Assembly (NCBI GenBank): GCA_023634235.1
Contig: JAMKCF010000016.1
Span: 4,149,001-4,213,000, forward strand
Source: Pisaster brevispinus
Taxonomy: Eukaryota; Echinodermata; Asteroidea; Forcipulatida; Asteriidae
Length of the DNA: 64,000 nucleotides
Direction: 5' to 3'
Shown here: positions 47,950-58,574 of the stretch, in pieces
How positions within the stretch are numbered: position 1 is the stretch's first letter
Layout: every line of letters starts with the position of its first letter
Program-made: the position numbers and the translations under genes
Notes under the pieces: model-generated
Database searches by the model: none
Told to the model about the DNA's origin: nothing
What the model saw: the letters and a program-made list of their open reading frames with translations, nothing else

Positions 47950-49590
47950 AAGACTCCTTAGGCATTTTTTTAAACCGTGACCCCATATTGACATCTTCTT
48001 CCGGGTCAACCGGAAGTGGGACCTTTTTTCGAGAACTGCACAACCGATTTTCAAACTTTTTCATTTATAGACTCCTTAGCCCTGGAAAGCGCCCTCTACA
48101 TTTTGCGTACATGGACTCGGTCCCTTGGGATTGCAGTCCCCAAGCAGTCTTGCATATCATTATTGACTTCAGAATGTGGATAAATGACTTTCTTTATGCC
48201 TTTTCTAACTTTCTATTGATACTATAAGCATCCTGAGGAGATGTCGATAGTATTTATTTGATTTTGGACAAAACAATTGTTTTTGTAAACTTGTTTGTTT
48301 CTATATATATTTTTTTTTAATGTAAAAGATTTACTCATAATATTAATAATAACACACTGACGGCAAAAGTTCCGTTTGACTAAAATGTTTAATTAAGAGC
48401 TCTAAAAACGATTAATTGAATTATTTACATTGGTTTTGTAAGTTCATTGGACTGGAATAACTGCCCCCCTCCCCCTGCCCCCACCCACTTACTAAACCAT
48501 ATAGGGACAGCAATCCCCAAGACAGGCGCTGGTGGACTGATGACCAGCTGTTTTTCCCCGACCCCAGGCTAAATTGGGCGGCAATGTCTGCAATTCAACT
48601 TTGAGGTGTTGATAGATGCCCCATACAGGATAAACTGAAATTGCAGGTCCCGTGGTTTTTGTTTCCAGGGGTGGCAGATAAAAAATCAATTGGTTGGGGA
48701 CAAATGTTCCCATGGTGACTTGTTGCAGGGTTAGGCAGTAAATATAAACTTTGAAAAACCGTGACCCCATGTTGACTTCTACTTCCGGGTCAACCGGAAG
48801 TGGGATCATTTCTCAAGAGTTACACAACCGATTTGAATGTTTTCTTCAGTTAAAGACTCCTCAGGCATTTTTTTTTGAAAAACCCTAACCCCATGTTGAC
48901 CTCTTATTCTGGGTCAACCGGAAGTGGGACCATTTCTCGAGAACAACTCAACCGATTTTCATTTATAGACTCCCTAGGCAGTAAATAATAACTTTGAAAA
49001 ACCGTGACCCATTGTTGACCTCTACTTCCGGGTCAACCGGAAGTGGGACCATATCTCAAGAACTACACAACCGATTTTCAAACTTTTTCAGATAAAGACT
49101 CCTTGGGCATTAAAGATTAGTTTTAAATACTTTTGACCCCATGTTGACCTTTACTTCCGGATCAACCGAAAGTGGAACCATATCTCAAGAACTACACAAC
49201 CGATTTTCAAACTTTTTCAGATAAAGAATCCTTGGGCATTAAAGATTAGTTTTAAATACTTTTGACCCCATGTTGACCTTTACTTCCGGGTCAACCGAAA
49301 GTGGAACCATATCTCAAGAAGTACACAGCCAATGTTCAAACTTTTTTTTAGATTTAGACTCTTAGGAATTAAATATTAACTTTGGAAAACCGTGAACCCA
49401 TGTTGACCTCTACTTCTGGGTGAACCGGAAGTGGGACCATATCTCAAAATCTACACAACCGATTTTCAAACACGGAAGTAAAGGTCAACATAGGGTCACA
49501 GTTACCCGAGGCTAACTTCCAATGCCCAAGGAGTCTATAACTGAAAAAAAAGTTTGAAAATCGGCTGTGTACTTCTTGAGATATGGTGCT
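47950..49590 (+). repeat. 130-bp repeat array, long
   Basis: Scattered then contiguous units of about 125-130 bp (48740-49480), each with CTTCCGGGTCAACCGGAAG, ATCTCAAGAACTACACAACC and a GACTCCTTGGGCATT motif. The last unit (49480-49590) is inverted. 48080-48740 between them has no recognisable feature. Confidence 0.85.
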
Positions 49591-51800
49591 GCAAAGATTA
49601 ACCCTCGATTAAGCCATCAGGCACTTTTCAGGTGTCCGTTTTTAATTAAAAAGTAATTACTCCGCCATTTTATTTTATTTGTATTTAAAACATGTAAGGT
49701 TCCTCAACTACACCTAGCCAAATAGCATGCCAATTGTCTTGTTACCATCGGGGTTGATTTCACACCCAAAAAAATCCACCAATGACCAGTTCTCCCGGTA
49801 TTCCCTTGGGAAATGTAAGAAATGTAAGAAATTATGATGTTTTTGCTGACTCATCAAACACGAGGGTTTCATTCAAACAAATGGCTAAGAGACACTTGTG
49901 GGCTGATCTCAATGGAAATTTTGCTTGAATTTATTTTGTTTAGTCACAAGGGTCTATATCCAATAGTTTGGGCGATTTAAACATGATTGTGTTCTCAAAA
50001 ACACGTATTACACGCAAAATATCAAACGGACACTTGAAAAGTGCCTGATGGCATAAGTGTGTGATTTTTTTTGATGGTGTCACGAAGAGTTAACTAGTTA
50101 AATATTAAAATGAAGATCACGTGGTTAATCAATTGATAATTTTTATAAAAAATTACATTCAAAGTTAAGCTTATGTTCTAAACTTAAATTTGATGCATGG
50201 TATAACTATTTCATCTGTACGCTTTAGAATATTAGGCTTAAGGAAAAAAAAACGTGAACAAAGGCTATGGGATTTAAGCGGAAACAAAGACTAATTCTGC
50301 ATTTTCACGAAAACCCTACACAAACTAAGGAATTTCATGCACGTGTGTTGCTCATGTACAAATCGAATGGGCTGTGCACAAAGCAATGGGTCCTCTACCC
50401 GGTTAGGAATCCAATTAAAAAAAATCTCCAACGCCTTGCCGTGATTGCGCATTAAAATGGCTAGCCATGGTGCCCGATTTGTCACAAGCTTCAATATGAT
50501 AGATCTGACTATTTTATACTAAGCCTAGTATGACTTTAGGAGATAACAAAATGCATGTACAAAACCTATGGCATTTTGGTGGAAATAAAAAATAATAAGA
50601 AGAAAAACAAATACAAATCCTGACGAAAACAACAGCTGGTCCGACTCCTACGTCGGAACAGCTAATAATTCCAACAAAAACAAAACCTGTTCCGACCGCT
50701 AAGTCGGAACAGCTAAAAATAAAAATATCGACGATTACAATAGCTGTTTCGACTGAACGTCGGAACAGCTATTAAGAATTAGTTTCCTAAATTACATAAA
50801 CTGTTTTGAAAAGATAATTGCTTTTAGTAAGAGATGTTCCTGGTCATTAAAACTAAGTTATCAAATTACATAAATATCCACAATAATTAACGATTCAGTG
50901 ACAAATCGGACTCCATGGCTAGCCATTTTGATGCGCAATCACGGCAAGGCGTTGGAGATTTCCTTGATATTCGATTCCTAACCGGGTAGAGGACCCATTG
51001 CTTTGTGCACAGCCCATTCTATTTGTACATGAGCAACACATGTACATGAAATTCCTACGTTTGTTTAAGAAAATCCAGAATTGTTCTTTGTTTCCGCCTA
51101 AAGTCCCAAAGCAATTGTACACGGTTTTTTCTTTAAGCCTAAAATGCTAAATCGTACAAATGAAATAGTCATATCATACATCGAATTGAAGCTTAGAACA
51201 TAAGCTTAACTCTAAATGTAATTTTTTTGAAAATTCTTAATAATTAACCACGTGATCTTCATCTGAATATTTACAATAGTTAATCTTTGCAGAGCACCAT
51301 ATCTCAAGAAGTACACAGCAGATTTTCAGTTATAGACTCTTTGGGCATGGGAGATTAGCCTTAGGTAACCGTGAGCCCATGTTGACCTTTACTTCCGGGT
51401 CAACTAGAAGTGAGACCATATCTCAAGAACTACACAACCGATTTTCAAACTTTCTTTCAGTTATAGACTCTTTGGGCATTGGCGATTAGCTGTGGGAAAT
51501 TGTGAGCCCATGTTGACCTTTATTTCCGGCTCAACCGGAAGTGGGACCATATCTCAAGAACTACACAATTGATTTTCAAGCTTTTTCAGTTATAAACTCC
51601 TTGGGCATTGGAGATTAGCCTTGGGTAACACCGACCCCATGTTGACCTTTACATCCGGGTCAATCGGAAGTGAGACCATATCTCAAGAACTACACAACCG
51701 ATTTTCAATTTTTTTCAGTACTAGACTCCTTGGGCATTGAAGATTAGCTTTGGGAAATCGTGACCCCATGTTGACTTTTACTGAGGGGTCAACCGGAAAA
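49480..51800. repeat. Large imperfect inverted repeat of HINE sequence
   Basis: The left arm (about 49480-50480) and right arm (about 50915-51800) are inverted copies. They share 130-bp units, TTAAGCCTAAAATGCTAAA-type sequence and GGCTAGCCATTTTGATGCGC. The centre (50540-50900) has three GCTGTTCCGAC-type palindromes. The left arm has the MITE; the right arm keeps the empty site at 51280-51283. Confidence 0.75.
49602..50089. mobile_element. piggyBac-like MITE (copy 2), with empty-site partner
   Basis: A 488-bp element flanked by TTAA (49598-49601 and 50090-50093). The inverted partner locus has one TTAA at 51280-51283 with matching flanks on both sides (GCAAAGA before, GAAGATCACGTGG beyond) and no insert. 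Insertion at TTAA with duplication of the four bases is thus seen directly. Confidence 0.9.
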
Positions 51801-51822
51801 GGGATAATACTAATAATAATAA

Positions 51823-52100
51823 CTAGACATTGAGGTGTTCAACAAACAAAGCTGTTCCGTTTTGTTGGCTTTGATTAAACCCAAGTTCAATCTTCAATGC
51901 ACAAGGGGGTCTATAACTGAAAAGAAATTGAAAATCGGGTGTTTAGTTCTTGAGATATGGTCCCACTTCCGGTTGACCCGTAAGTAAAGGTCAACATGGG
52001 GTCACGGTAACCCAAGTTCAATCTTCAATGTTTAAAGGATCTAATAACTGAAAAGAAATGGAATTGGATTGTGTAGTTCTTGAGATATGGTCCCACTTAA

Positions 52101-52110
<10 letters not shown>
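51823..52110 (-). mobile_element. HINE/Helitron-like 3' end (minus copy)
   Basis: The minus-strand terminus is CTAG (51826-51823), preceded by a degraded hairpin (GTTTGTTGAACAC) and AACGGAACAGC, and then by two 130-bp units up to 52110. The AAT microsatellite borders both sides. Confidence 0.65.
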
Positions 52111-52139
<29 letters not shown>

Positions 52140-52261
52140 TAATAAAAATCTCGACAAAAACAATACCTGTTCCGACTGAATGTCGGAACAGCTAATAATA
52201 AAAATAATAAAATCTCGACAAAAACAATACCTGTTCCGACTGAAAGGTCGGAACAGCTAAC
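52105..52261. repeat. AAT microsatellite with two paired palindromes
   Basis: An AAT run (52105-52150) and two copies of CTGTTCCGACTGAA...GTCGGAACAGC (about 52169-52193 and 52231-52259), separated by AAAATCTCGACAAAAACAAT. This is the 5'-type end of the HINE family, in duplicate. Confidence 0.75.
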
Positions 52262-52622
52262 AATAATATCAAAGTCTTATATAGCGCACGTATCTACCAA
52301 ACAAGGTACTCAAGGTGCTGAGTATATACAAACTTTCAGAAAGATAGGTTATTGCAGTGAGGAATTCTGAGACCCAATTATTTAGCACCTTATATAAGGG
52401 TTTACAAGGTGCTACGGCGCATACAGCAGCCACAGCCAGGAACACCGGGGCAAACCCCTTCTCTTTTCGATAAGTGCACTGGGTTCTTTTACATGCGTTA
52501 CACAACACATGGGACCAACGGCTTTACTTCCCATCCGAAGGAAGAAGCAATGGCTAAGTGTCTTGCTTAAGGACACAAGTGTCACGGCTGGGGATTCGAA
52601 TCCACACTCTGCTGATCAGAAA
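52262..52622 (-). mobile_element. tRNA-Leu-derived SINE, head truncated
   Basis: Same subfamily as the 47.7-kb SINE. The 3' tail (AAAGTCTTATATAGCGCACG on plus, from 52270) and body are complete. On minus it starts only at the B box (GATTCGAATCC, about 52600-52590). The A-box half is missing, cut at a 130-bp HINE unit at 52622. Confidence 0.8.
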
Positions 52623-53386
52623 CCATATCTCAAGAACAACACAATTGATTTCCAAACTGTTTTGGTTATAAACTCCTTGGGCATTGGAGATTAGCTTTTG
52701 GAAATCGTGACCTAATTTGACCTTTACCTCGGGGTCAACCGGAAGTGGGACCATTTCTCAAGAACTACACAACCGATTTTCAATTTGTTTCAGTTATAGA
52801 TCCTTTGAGCATTGAAGATTAAACTTGGATTCTTGTGACCCCATGATGACCTTTACTTCCGGGTCAACCAGAAGTGGAAACAAATCTTAAGAACTACACA
52901 ACCGATTTTCAATTTCTTTCCAGTTAAAGACCCCTTGAGCATTGAAGATTGAACTTGGGTTACCGTGACCCCATGTTAACCTTTACTTCCGGGTCAACAG
53001 GAAGTGGGAACATTACTCAAGACTTACACAACCATTTTCAAGTACTTTTCAGTGATAGACTCTTTGACTTGAGCATTGAAGATTAGCCTTCTGTTACCGT
53101 GACCCAATGTTGACCTTACTTCTAGTTCAACCCGAAGTGGGACCATATCTCAAGAACTACACAGCCGATTTTCTTTTTTCAAGAAAACCCTTTATAAACC
53201 CTTTGAGCATTGAAGATAAGCCTTGGTTTACCGTAACCCATGTTGAACTTTACTTCTGGGTCAACTGGAAGTGGAACCATATCGTTAGATTTTGAACTCA
53301 GGCTCACTTTAATCATCTGGATCAATAAATCAAAGCACAACAAAACGGAACAGCTTTGTGTTTGTTCACAAACACCTAATGTCTAC
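52623..53386 (+). mobile_element. HINE/Helitron-like element, 3' part (copy 4)
   Basis: Five to six 130-bp units followed by AACGGAACAGC, hairpin 53358-53375 and a mutated terminus CTAC at 53383-53386. The 5' side is cut by the SINE. Confidence 0.7.
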
Positions 53387-53389
53387 TTA

Positions 53390-54060
53390 AAATTATTACT
53401 CAACTTGGACCCCACACGGGAATTCTTCAGAAAAGGCAATAATAGAACAACACTAGCAGGACACCTCAAGCCACTGTCCATAATGGTGCTCCCACATTCG
53501 GTACATTATGGAGACAAGGGAAAAAAGAACTATACGTGGAAATTCTACAGACCGGGGAGCTACACGAGGAAATTTGTGTACAAAGTCTAGGGGAAACTGT
53601 TAAGTGCAGGAACAATAGGAAGAGCAAAAAATGCTCTACAATGATGCATTTTTGAGAATGTGTGTGAGGGTTGGTAGGTATCCACATTCAAGTCGTTGAC
53701 CTATAATAAAAGGGCCAATAGGTCCACCCACGGCTGCTGCCACAAAGGAAAACATTGTGGTCCATGGTTACTATCACAAAGCCAGGGAGGGTCTATGATT
53801 CCCGGTGTTTACACGCGTGGGCTTACGGGAACGCCCTTGCAGGGTATTTTCAACAATGGAACGATGGACCCGACAAGGGTATTCTTTGTTTGACTTGGCC
53901 CCCACGAGATAATTTGTTTAAAAGGGGAGTACTAGACGAACAATAGAAGGATCCGTAGGTTTGTGTGTGTATTACCTTCACGGAACACAGTTTGCTATAA
54001 AACCCAGTTTGTGACACCACAATAAAGAGGACCAATTGTTCCGCTGGTAGTATTGCAAAA
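53390..54060 (+). repeat. GT-rich-family repeat
   Basis: Related to 6.5-7.9 kb: CCCCACACGGGAATTCTTCAG, CCTATAATAAAAG and GTGGTCCATGG segments. It has lost most GT runs. No gene. 54061-55064 holds one SINE-tail-like scrap (54100-54150) and otherwise nothing recognised. Confidence 0.5.
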
Positions 54061-55064
54061 GGAAAATTAATGTTTTTGTTTAACCACTACTCACTAACTA
54101 CAACACACTCTAGGTGTTCAGTGCATAACAACTCTTTAGAAAGATAGGAAGTAATTTCAAACAACAAACATGTTTGAATTGACGGCAACGTTTCCATTTA
54201 AACCCGATAACCTAAAAAATATGTATATTAACAAATTATAAAATTGCCAATAACGAGTGAAAAACAAATGTAATTATCTGAAAGATTTGCAAAACAAAAA
54301 TATGATAAAATTAAATTAGGTGTACAGCATGACCAGTTAGCAAAACAGTTCTGTGTCTGGCCTATATATATATATTGGAACTGTAACACTTGCATTTAAT
54401 TTAAGAGGGGGACCGGAGTAGTATTTGTTGACTTGTTGTGCCGTGAGGGGTAATGCAACAAGATAAACAATGTGTTGAAAATGCTGAAAACACAAACTTT
54501 CCTGTGCCCCTTTTTTTCTTTATAAAGCATAAACCACTTGTGTGTGGCGTCACAGCTCAAGCAGAACCCTCCCCGATGAGGTCACGGCAAAACCTGATTG
54601 GTTGAGAGTAGATCTTTTGGGTTCACATTCAAGTGCCCTTTTTTCGTTGCTTGAACTCAGCGATGGCATCAGGCTGAGTTTCTATGGCAAATCTAGGGAT
54701 AGAGGGAAGTTGATGATTTAACCACAGGAGGCTGGAAACCCAAAATACAAAATCAAAGTTAAGGAGATAGTGCAGTTTTCATGTTGGAAAAAGCTAAATC
54801 GCATGTGCCAGTAACATGATTAATATCAGGCGATTGCAAATCGAATTTAGGCGATAGAAGAACACCCCTATAAGAACACTAACAAGTGGGATTCAAAACG
54901 GAGTCTACTGAGTTGAAAGAACCCACAAGCCACCTTGCTTTTCACAATATGGAAAACCAGTGAGAAATTGTGATTTATGATTAACAAAAAAAACCGTTGT
55001 CAACTACGAACTGCTAATAATGTAACATGTACATTTTCCTACTCAAACTCGTACAAGGGAAAAT

Positions 55065-55478
55065 GTAATAACATTTGACAGTCGGCGAGGGGATCGTCAA
55101 GCAGAGTGGTAAGTGGTTACGCTCAATGACGCACTTTCGAAAGAGGTAGTAGTCAGCATACAGACAAATATCAACTTTTCAGAAGGGTACATCTGACAAA
55201 CATTTCATATAATTCCCGTCATAACCTGAGCCTCATAATTAAATAACAAACGCTAATTATTTAAGCCCTTCGCATGAACGGTGAAGTTGCAATTAGTTTA
55301 GGAAATGTTTGTATGTTCGCAGCAGTATTCGATACGCGTTACTCAACACGATTTTGGTGATACCAGATGTTTTGGAGTATGGATTCCTATATAAGGGGAC
55401 ACTGTGACAAACAACAACAAACGCTGACTCAACACACCCACTAGAGGCAACTTGATTTGTCTTCTCAGTACAGCAACG
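55065..55478 (+). promoter_or_regulatory. TATA promoter and non-coding first exon of peptide gene D
   Basis: TATATAAG at 55388-55395, probable start near 55420, donor edge CAACG|GTGAGTAC at 55478. The upstream 320 bp and the exon are homologous, inverted, to 22200-21786, with equal TATA-to-donor spacing. Between the paralogues the TATA, the AGGGGACACTGTG just after it and the donor are the best-kept parts. No ATG opens a useful frame. Confidence 0.65.
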
Positions 55479-55888
55479 GTGAGTACATGTATTCTCTATG
55501 TTAAAATGATTGCACCATCGTTAATAAATGACTTTGGATTCTTAAAAATGCAACATACTTGAATCACTGGTGGTATATGCGAGTGAAAGATATACTGTAT
55601 ACCTGCTTCCCGATCGTATAACAAAAAATAACACATCATTTCTGAGTTGGTTTAAAGTTAAATTAAATTGGAACACCAAAAACAACTCAGTTCGGTTGAA
55701 ACCGGATCACGCGAAACAAAAACAGACATCAAAGGTCCGGTTTTGCCATTAGCAGGAATCAACAGGTGGATATGCTTGATTGATAGCACCCTGGTAAATA
55801 ACCACAAGTCAATGATTGTGCGTGGGCAATGACACATTTTATTGACCAGTCATCCAGCTTTTTGGTGCAAGCAATGGGGTACCCGAAT

Positions 55889-55973
55889 TATATTTAAGAC
55901 CGGCTCCAAGTACACCATCCACATTTGCATTTCCGCTCAATTTGTCTAGCTTGTTGTTCGAGAAACACTAACG
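55889..55973 (+). promoter_or_regulatory. Second TATA/first-exon candidate of peptide gene D
   Basis: TATATTTAA at 55889-55897 and a donor CTAACG|GTGAGTTG 84 bp later. The layout, spacing and AACG|GTGAGT donor mirror the first promoter 500 bp upstream. Some resemblance (TTGTCTAGCTTG against TTTGTCTTCTCAG) suggests an old tandem duplication. It would allow two alternative 5' exons on the same coding exon. Confidence 0.45.
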
Positions 55974-56502
55974 GTGAGTTGAACAATCTCTTTTCGCTTT
56001 CTACAATGTATTTTGTGTTTCTGTTTATTTTCTATTTTTGCCATCACTTGAAAGTATGAACACAATGATCTACCGACGAAGACCAATTAACTAACTCTGT
56101 TATAAGCGGGCTTCTAGTAGTAATTGTGTTTTTGTTTTCTTCTAAATTGCACTCCGTTGCTCTCTTTTTATTCACTCCTTGTTCTCTTTTTATTCATTTA
56201 AACACGAAGTGATTTCAAAGAAACTGTAATCGTCAAGTCTTTACCGAAATGTTTTGTTTTTTATTTTAGTATTTAAATGAAAAACATGTTGTAGTTTTTT
56301 TTACTTGCACAAATATCAATTTAAAAAACTTAAAAAACTAAAGAAATATAAAACAAACTTGCTAAAATGCAAAATCAAAATATTTACGGAATACTGGAAC
56401 ACCGTATCAACAACTCAAAACTGAAAAGTTCAACTGTACACAGAATTGTTATCTACAAAAAAATATATATCCGTTAATACATTTTGTTTTAAGAGTAAAC
56501 TC

Positions 56503-56540
56503 GTTTATATCCCATAGTTTGTGATGACGTAACACGTAAA
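56503..56540 (+). promoter_or_regulatory. Conserved CRE-like motif upstream of peptide exon D
   Basis: TTTATATCCC at 56504 and TGACGTAACACGTAAA from 56524, as in copies A and B, 270 bp before the acceptor. Either an intronic enhancer or a third start region. Confidence 0.35.
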
Positions 56541-56793
56541 AAAAAACCTGGAAAAAACTTAGTTGGGCCATTATTTTTTATCTAAGTAAGCAAGAATGAT
56601 TTTACAAAATACCATACTAAAATGTAGTATCACCTTTGAAAGTTTGCCGTGTTTTTATTTTATTTGTAGTTGTGGATCAACAGCCTCCACGCATTTTTTT
56701 AAAAGATTCTCTAGAACCATACATTACGTGTACATTGTATACATTGCACTAGACAAAAATATTACGAAATGTTGCAACATTTATATTGCGCAG

Positions 56794-56990
56794 AATTACC
56801 CTGAAAAATGGCCGCCAAGCTGCTCCTTGCTCTTATGGCTCTCGCCATTATGACTGCCTTCGTCATGGCCGATGAGGAGGAAGGGTATTCACCAGCCGGC
56901 TTGGAATTCTTCAAGAGAGGAAAGCAATGGAACCAAGGTGGTAAATTAATGACGGTACCAGTGAAACGAGCTGATTCTGACGGTGAGTGA
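56794..56990 (+). CDS. Secreted prepropeptide, copy D (coding exon)
   Basis: Acceptor GCGCAG at 56793, ATG at 56808-56810, donor CG|GTGAGTGA after 56982. If unspliced, the frame stops at 56988-56990 inside the donor. The protein starts MAAKLLLALMALAIMTAFVM (signal peptide), then acidic ADEEEGYSPAGLEFF, KR, a 15-residue peptide GKQWNQGGKLMTVPV, KR and ADSDG. It is about 90 percent alike to copy B in signal and propiece, while the second half of the 15-mer differs. The DNA context is an inverted copy of block B. With the promoter at 55.39 kb this is the most complete gene of the family. It is probably secreted and processed at both KR sites. Function is unknown: neuropeptide and antimicrobial or defence peptide are equally open. 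Confidence 0.75.
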
Positions 56991-56999
56991 CAAGATGGT

Positions 57000-57620
57000 A
57001 TTTTGTAGTAACGTAATAATCTCACAGTTCACAATAAACCATTTTGTAAAAGTCTTTAATATAGTTTTTACAGATTTAACTTGAACGGCGAAATCAACTG
57101 TCTTCATTGTTTATGTTTTTTTATGTAAAACGTTATTAGTTATTCACTATCTGTAACGTAATTACTGCTTTTAAAATATATTTTGTTTCGATGGTTCATC
57201 CACCAATTTATCAAAATGTGGTACCTGCAAAATAAAAATCACGAATTCCTTGGCAGTTTCCCACATACAAGAGGGGGCTCTTGCTCAGCCTAGAAAAGAC
57301 ACAATAACAACACAGCAGTACATTTAACAGTTTACAAAATGGCATAAGCATATAATGCTTAAATGTTTTACATGTACAACAAAGGGGGCAGCTTGCCCAG
57401 CCTCTTTACACAAAAATGCAGCAGTGTTTTTAAAACGTTAATATAAGAACACAAAATGCCTACTAGGCTTAATAAAGTAATTCCACCGCTGGTCGGAGTA
57501 CATAAATCAGCCCCACCTTAACTAGAGGGTGCTGTCAGTGTTTCCAAATTAAACAATACAACCTTAACATTTTTAGACTAATCCACATTACTTTGTTTGA
57601 CCACAGGCAGTGACTGTCCA
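57000..57620 (-). repeat. Block segment downstream of peptide gene D
   Basis: Inverted match to 18170-17400 and on to 16990. It includes two GGGGCAGCTTGCCCAGCCT-like motifs (about 57275, degenerate, and 57385) and the GGTCGGAGTACATAAATCAG stretch. The match ends at about 57620. 57620-58080 shows no feature. Confidence 0.75.
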
Positions 57621-58079
57621 CTTCCCTATAAAATAATGCCAAACGCGTGAAGCGCGCCCCATATAGGGAAGGACAGCCACGGCAGCGGAAGAAGTCTATG
57701 ATAACATACAAAACATAACATTGTATAGTTGTGTGTGCCAACCCTCCATGCTTTATCTAGTTCTTTGTTTAATTAGCACATAAACAATACAGTGGTACAA
57801 CTTGCTTCATATTCAAACATGATAGTAGCCGGTTATGAAAACTCGAAAACCCTATGGGAAAAACCAGAGCGTATGTTTGGCCCCATTGCTTGCTATCTCA
57901 CACCAACCTGATGTTTGGATCTTCTACAAGCAATCCCAGGCACATAGGAAATGCTGCAGTGGTAAATAATAATACGATACATGTTTACAGTACATACCGC
58001 AGAAGCCTCTACACGCAAACGTCAATTATAACAATGGAGGTCTCTTACCTCCAATATCTACAACAAAGGCATAATACCC

Positions 58080-58280
58080 CTTTAGAAAATTGGCACACAG
58101 TCGGAAAACATGGGGCATACTTGCCCTTAAAATCTTGCCCATACTTGCCCATACAATCTAGGCATGCTTGCCATAAAACATGGGGCATACTTGGTGCTAA
58201 GATACTGGTACGCTTGCCATAAAACATGGGGCATACGCATGTACTAGCCCATACAAAAATTGGCATGCTCGCCAACGCCT
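58080..58280 (+). repeat. Short degenerate tandem repeat
   Basis: CTTGCCATAAAACATGGGGC occurs at about 58168 and 58213, with shortened variants around 58107 and 58130. The overlapping 122-codon open frame (57854-58222) is explained by this repeat and is not called. Confidence 0.6.
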
Positions 58281-58382
58281 ACGTATGGGTACGCTTGCTT
58301 CTTGGCATAGAAAACTACTACTAATAGTAATAGTAATATTAATAATAACATTTAACAATTATTAATACTAATAATAATAGAC

Positions 58383-58560
58383 ACATGTGAGGGTAGATCT
58401 ATTACAGAAGGCGGCGCTTTTGGGAACAGCGAGGATTCTGAGAAAGACCCTTGAGATTTGAGGCTACAGGACGTAGCCCGACTCGAGGAGTTACCAGCAC
58501 AAATGAAAATGTGATCTTTCTTTTGCATGCTGTGATAAGATGAAATAATAATAATAATAA
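58383..58560 (+). mobile_element. R4/Dong-like LINE, 3' end only (5'-truncated copy)
   Basis: This 175-bp piece matches 60988-61150 at above 90 percent, covering the last codons (GTGAGGGTAGATCTATTACA) and the 3' UTR with ATGTGATCTTTCTTTTGCAT. It lies between a degenerate AAT run (58310-58380) and another (58545-58562). Confidence 0.85.
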
Positions 58561-58574
58561 TGTCAAAGGTAAGG

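Noticed and set aside
57854..58222. 122-codon frame after peptide gene D as its next exon
   Set aside because: Half of it is a short tandem repeat, no acceptor in the right phase stands out, and block B has no counterpart.
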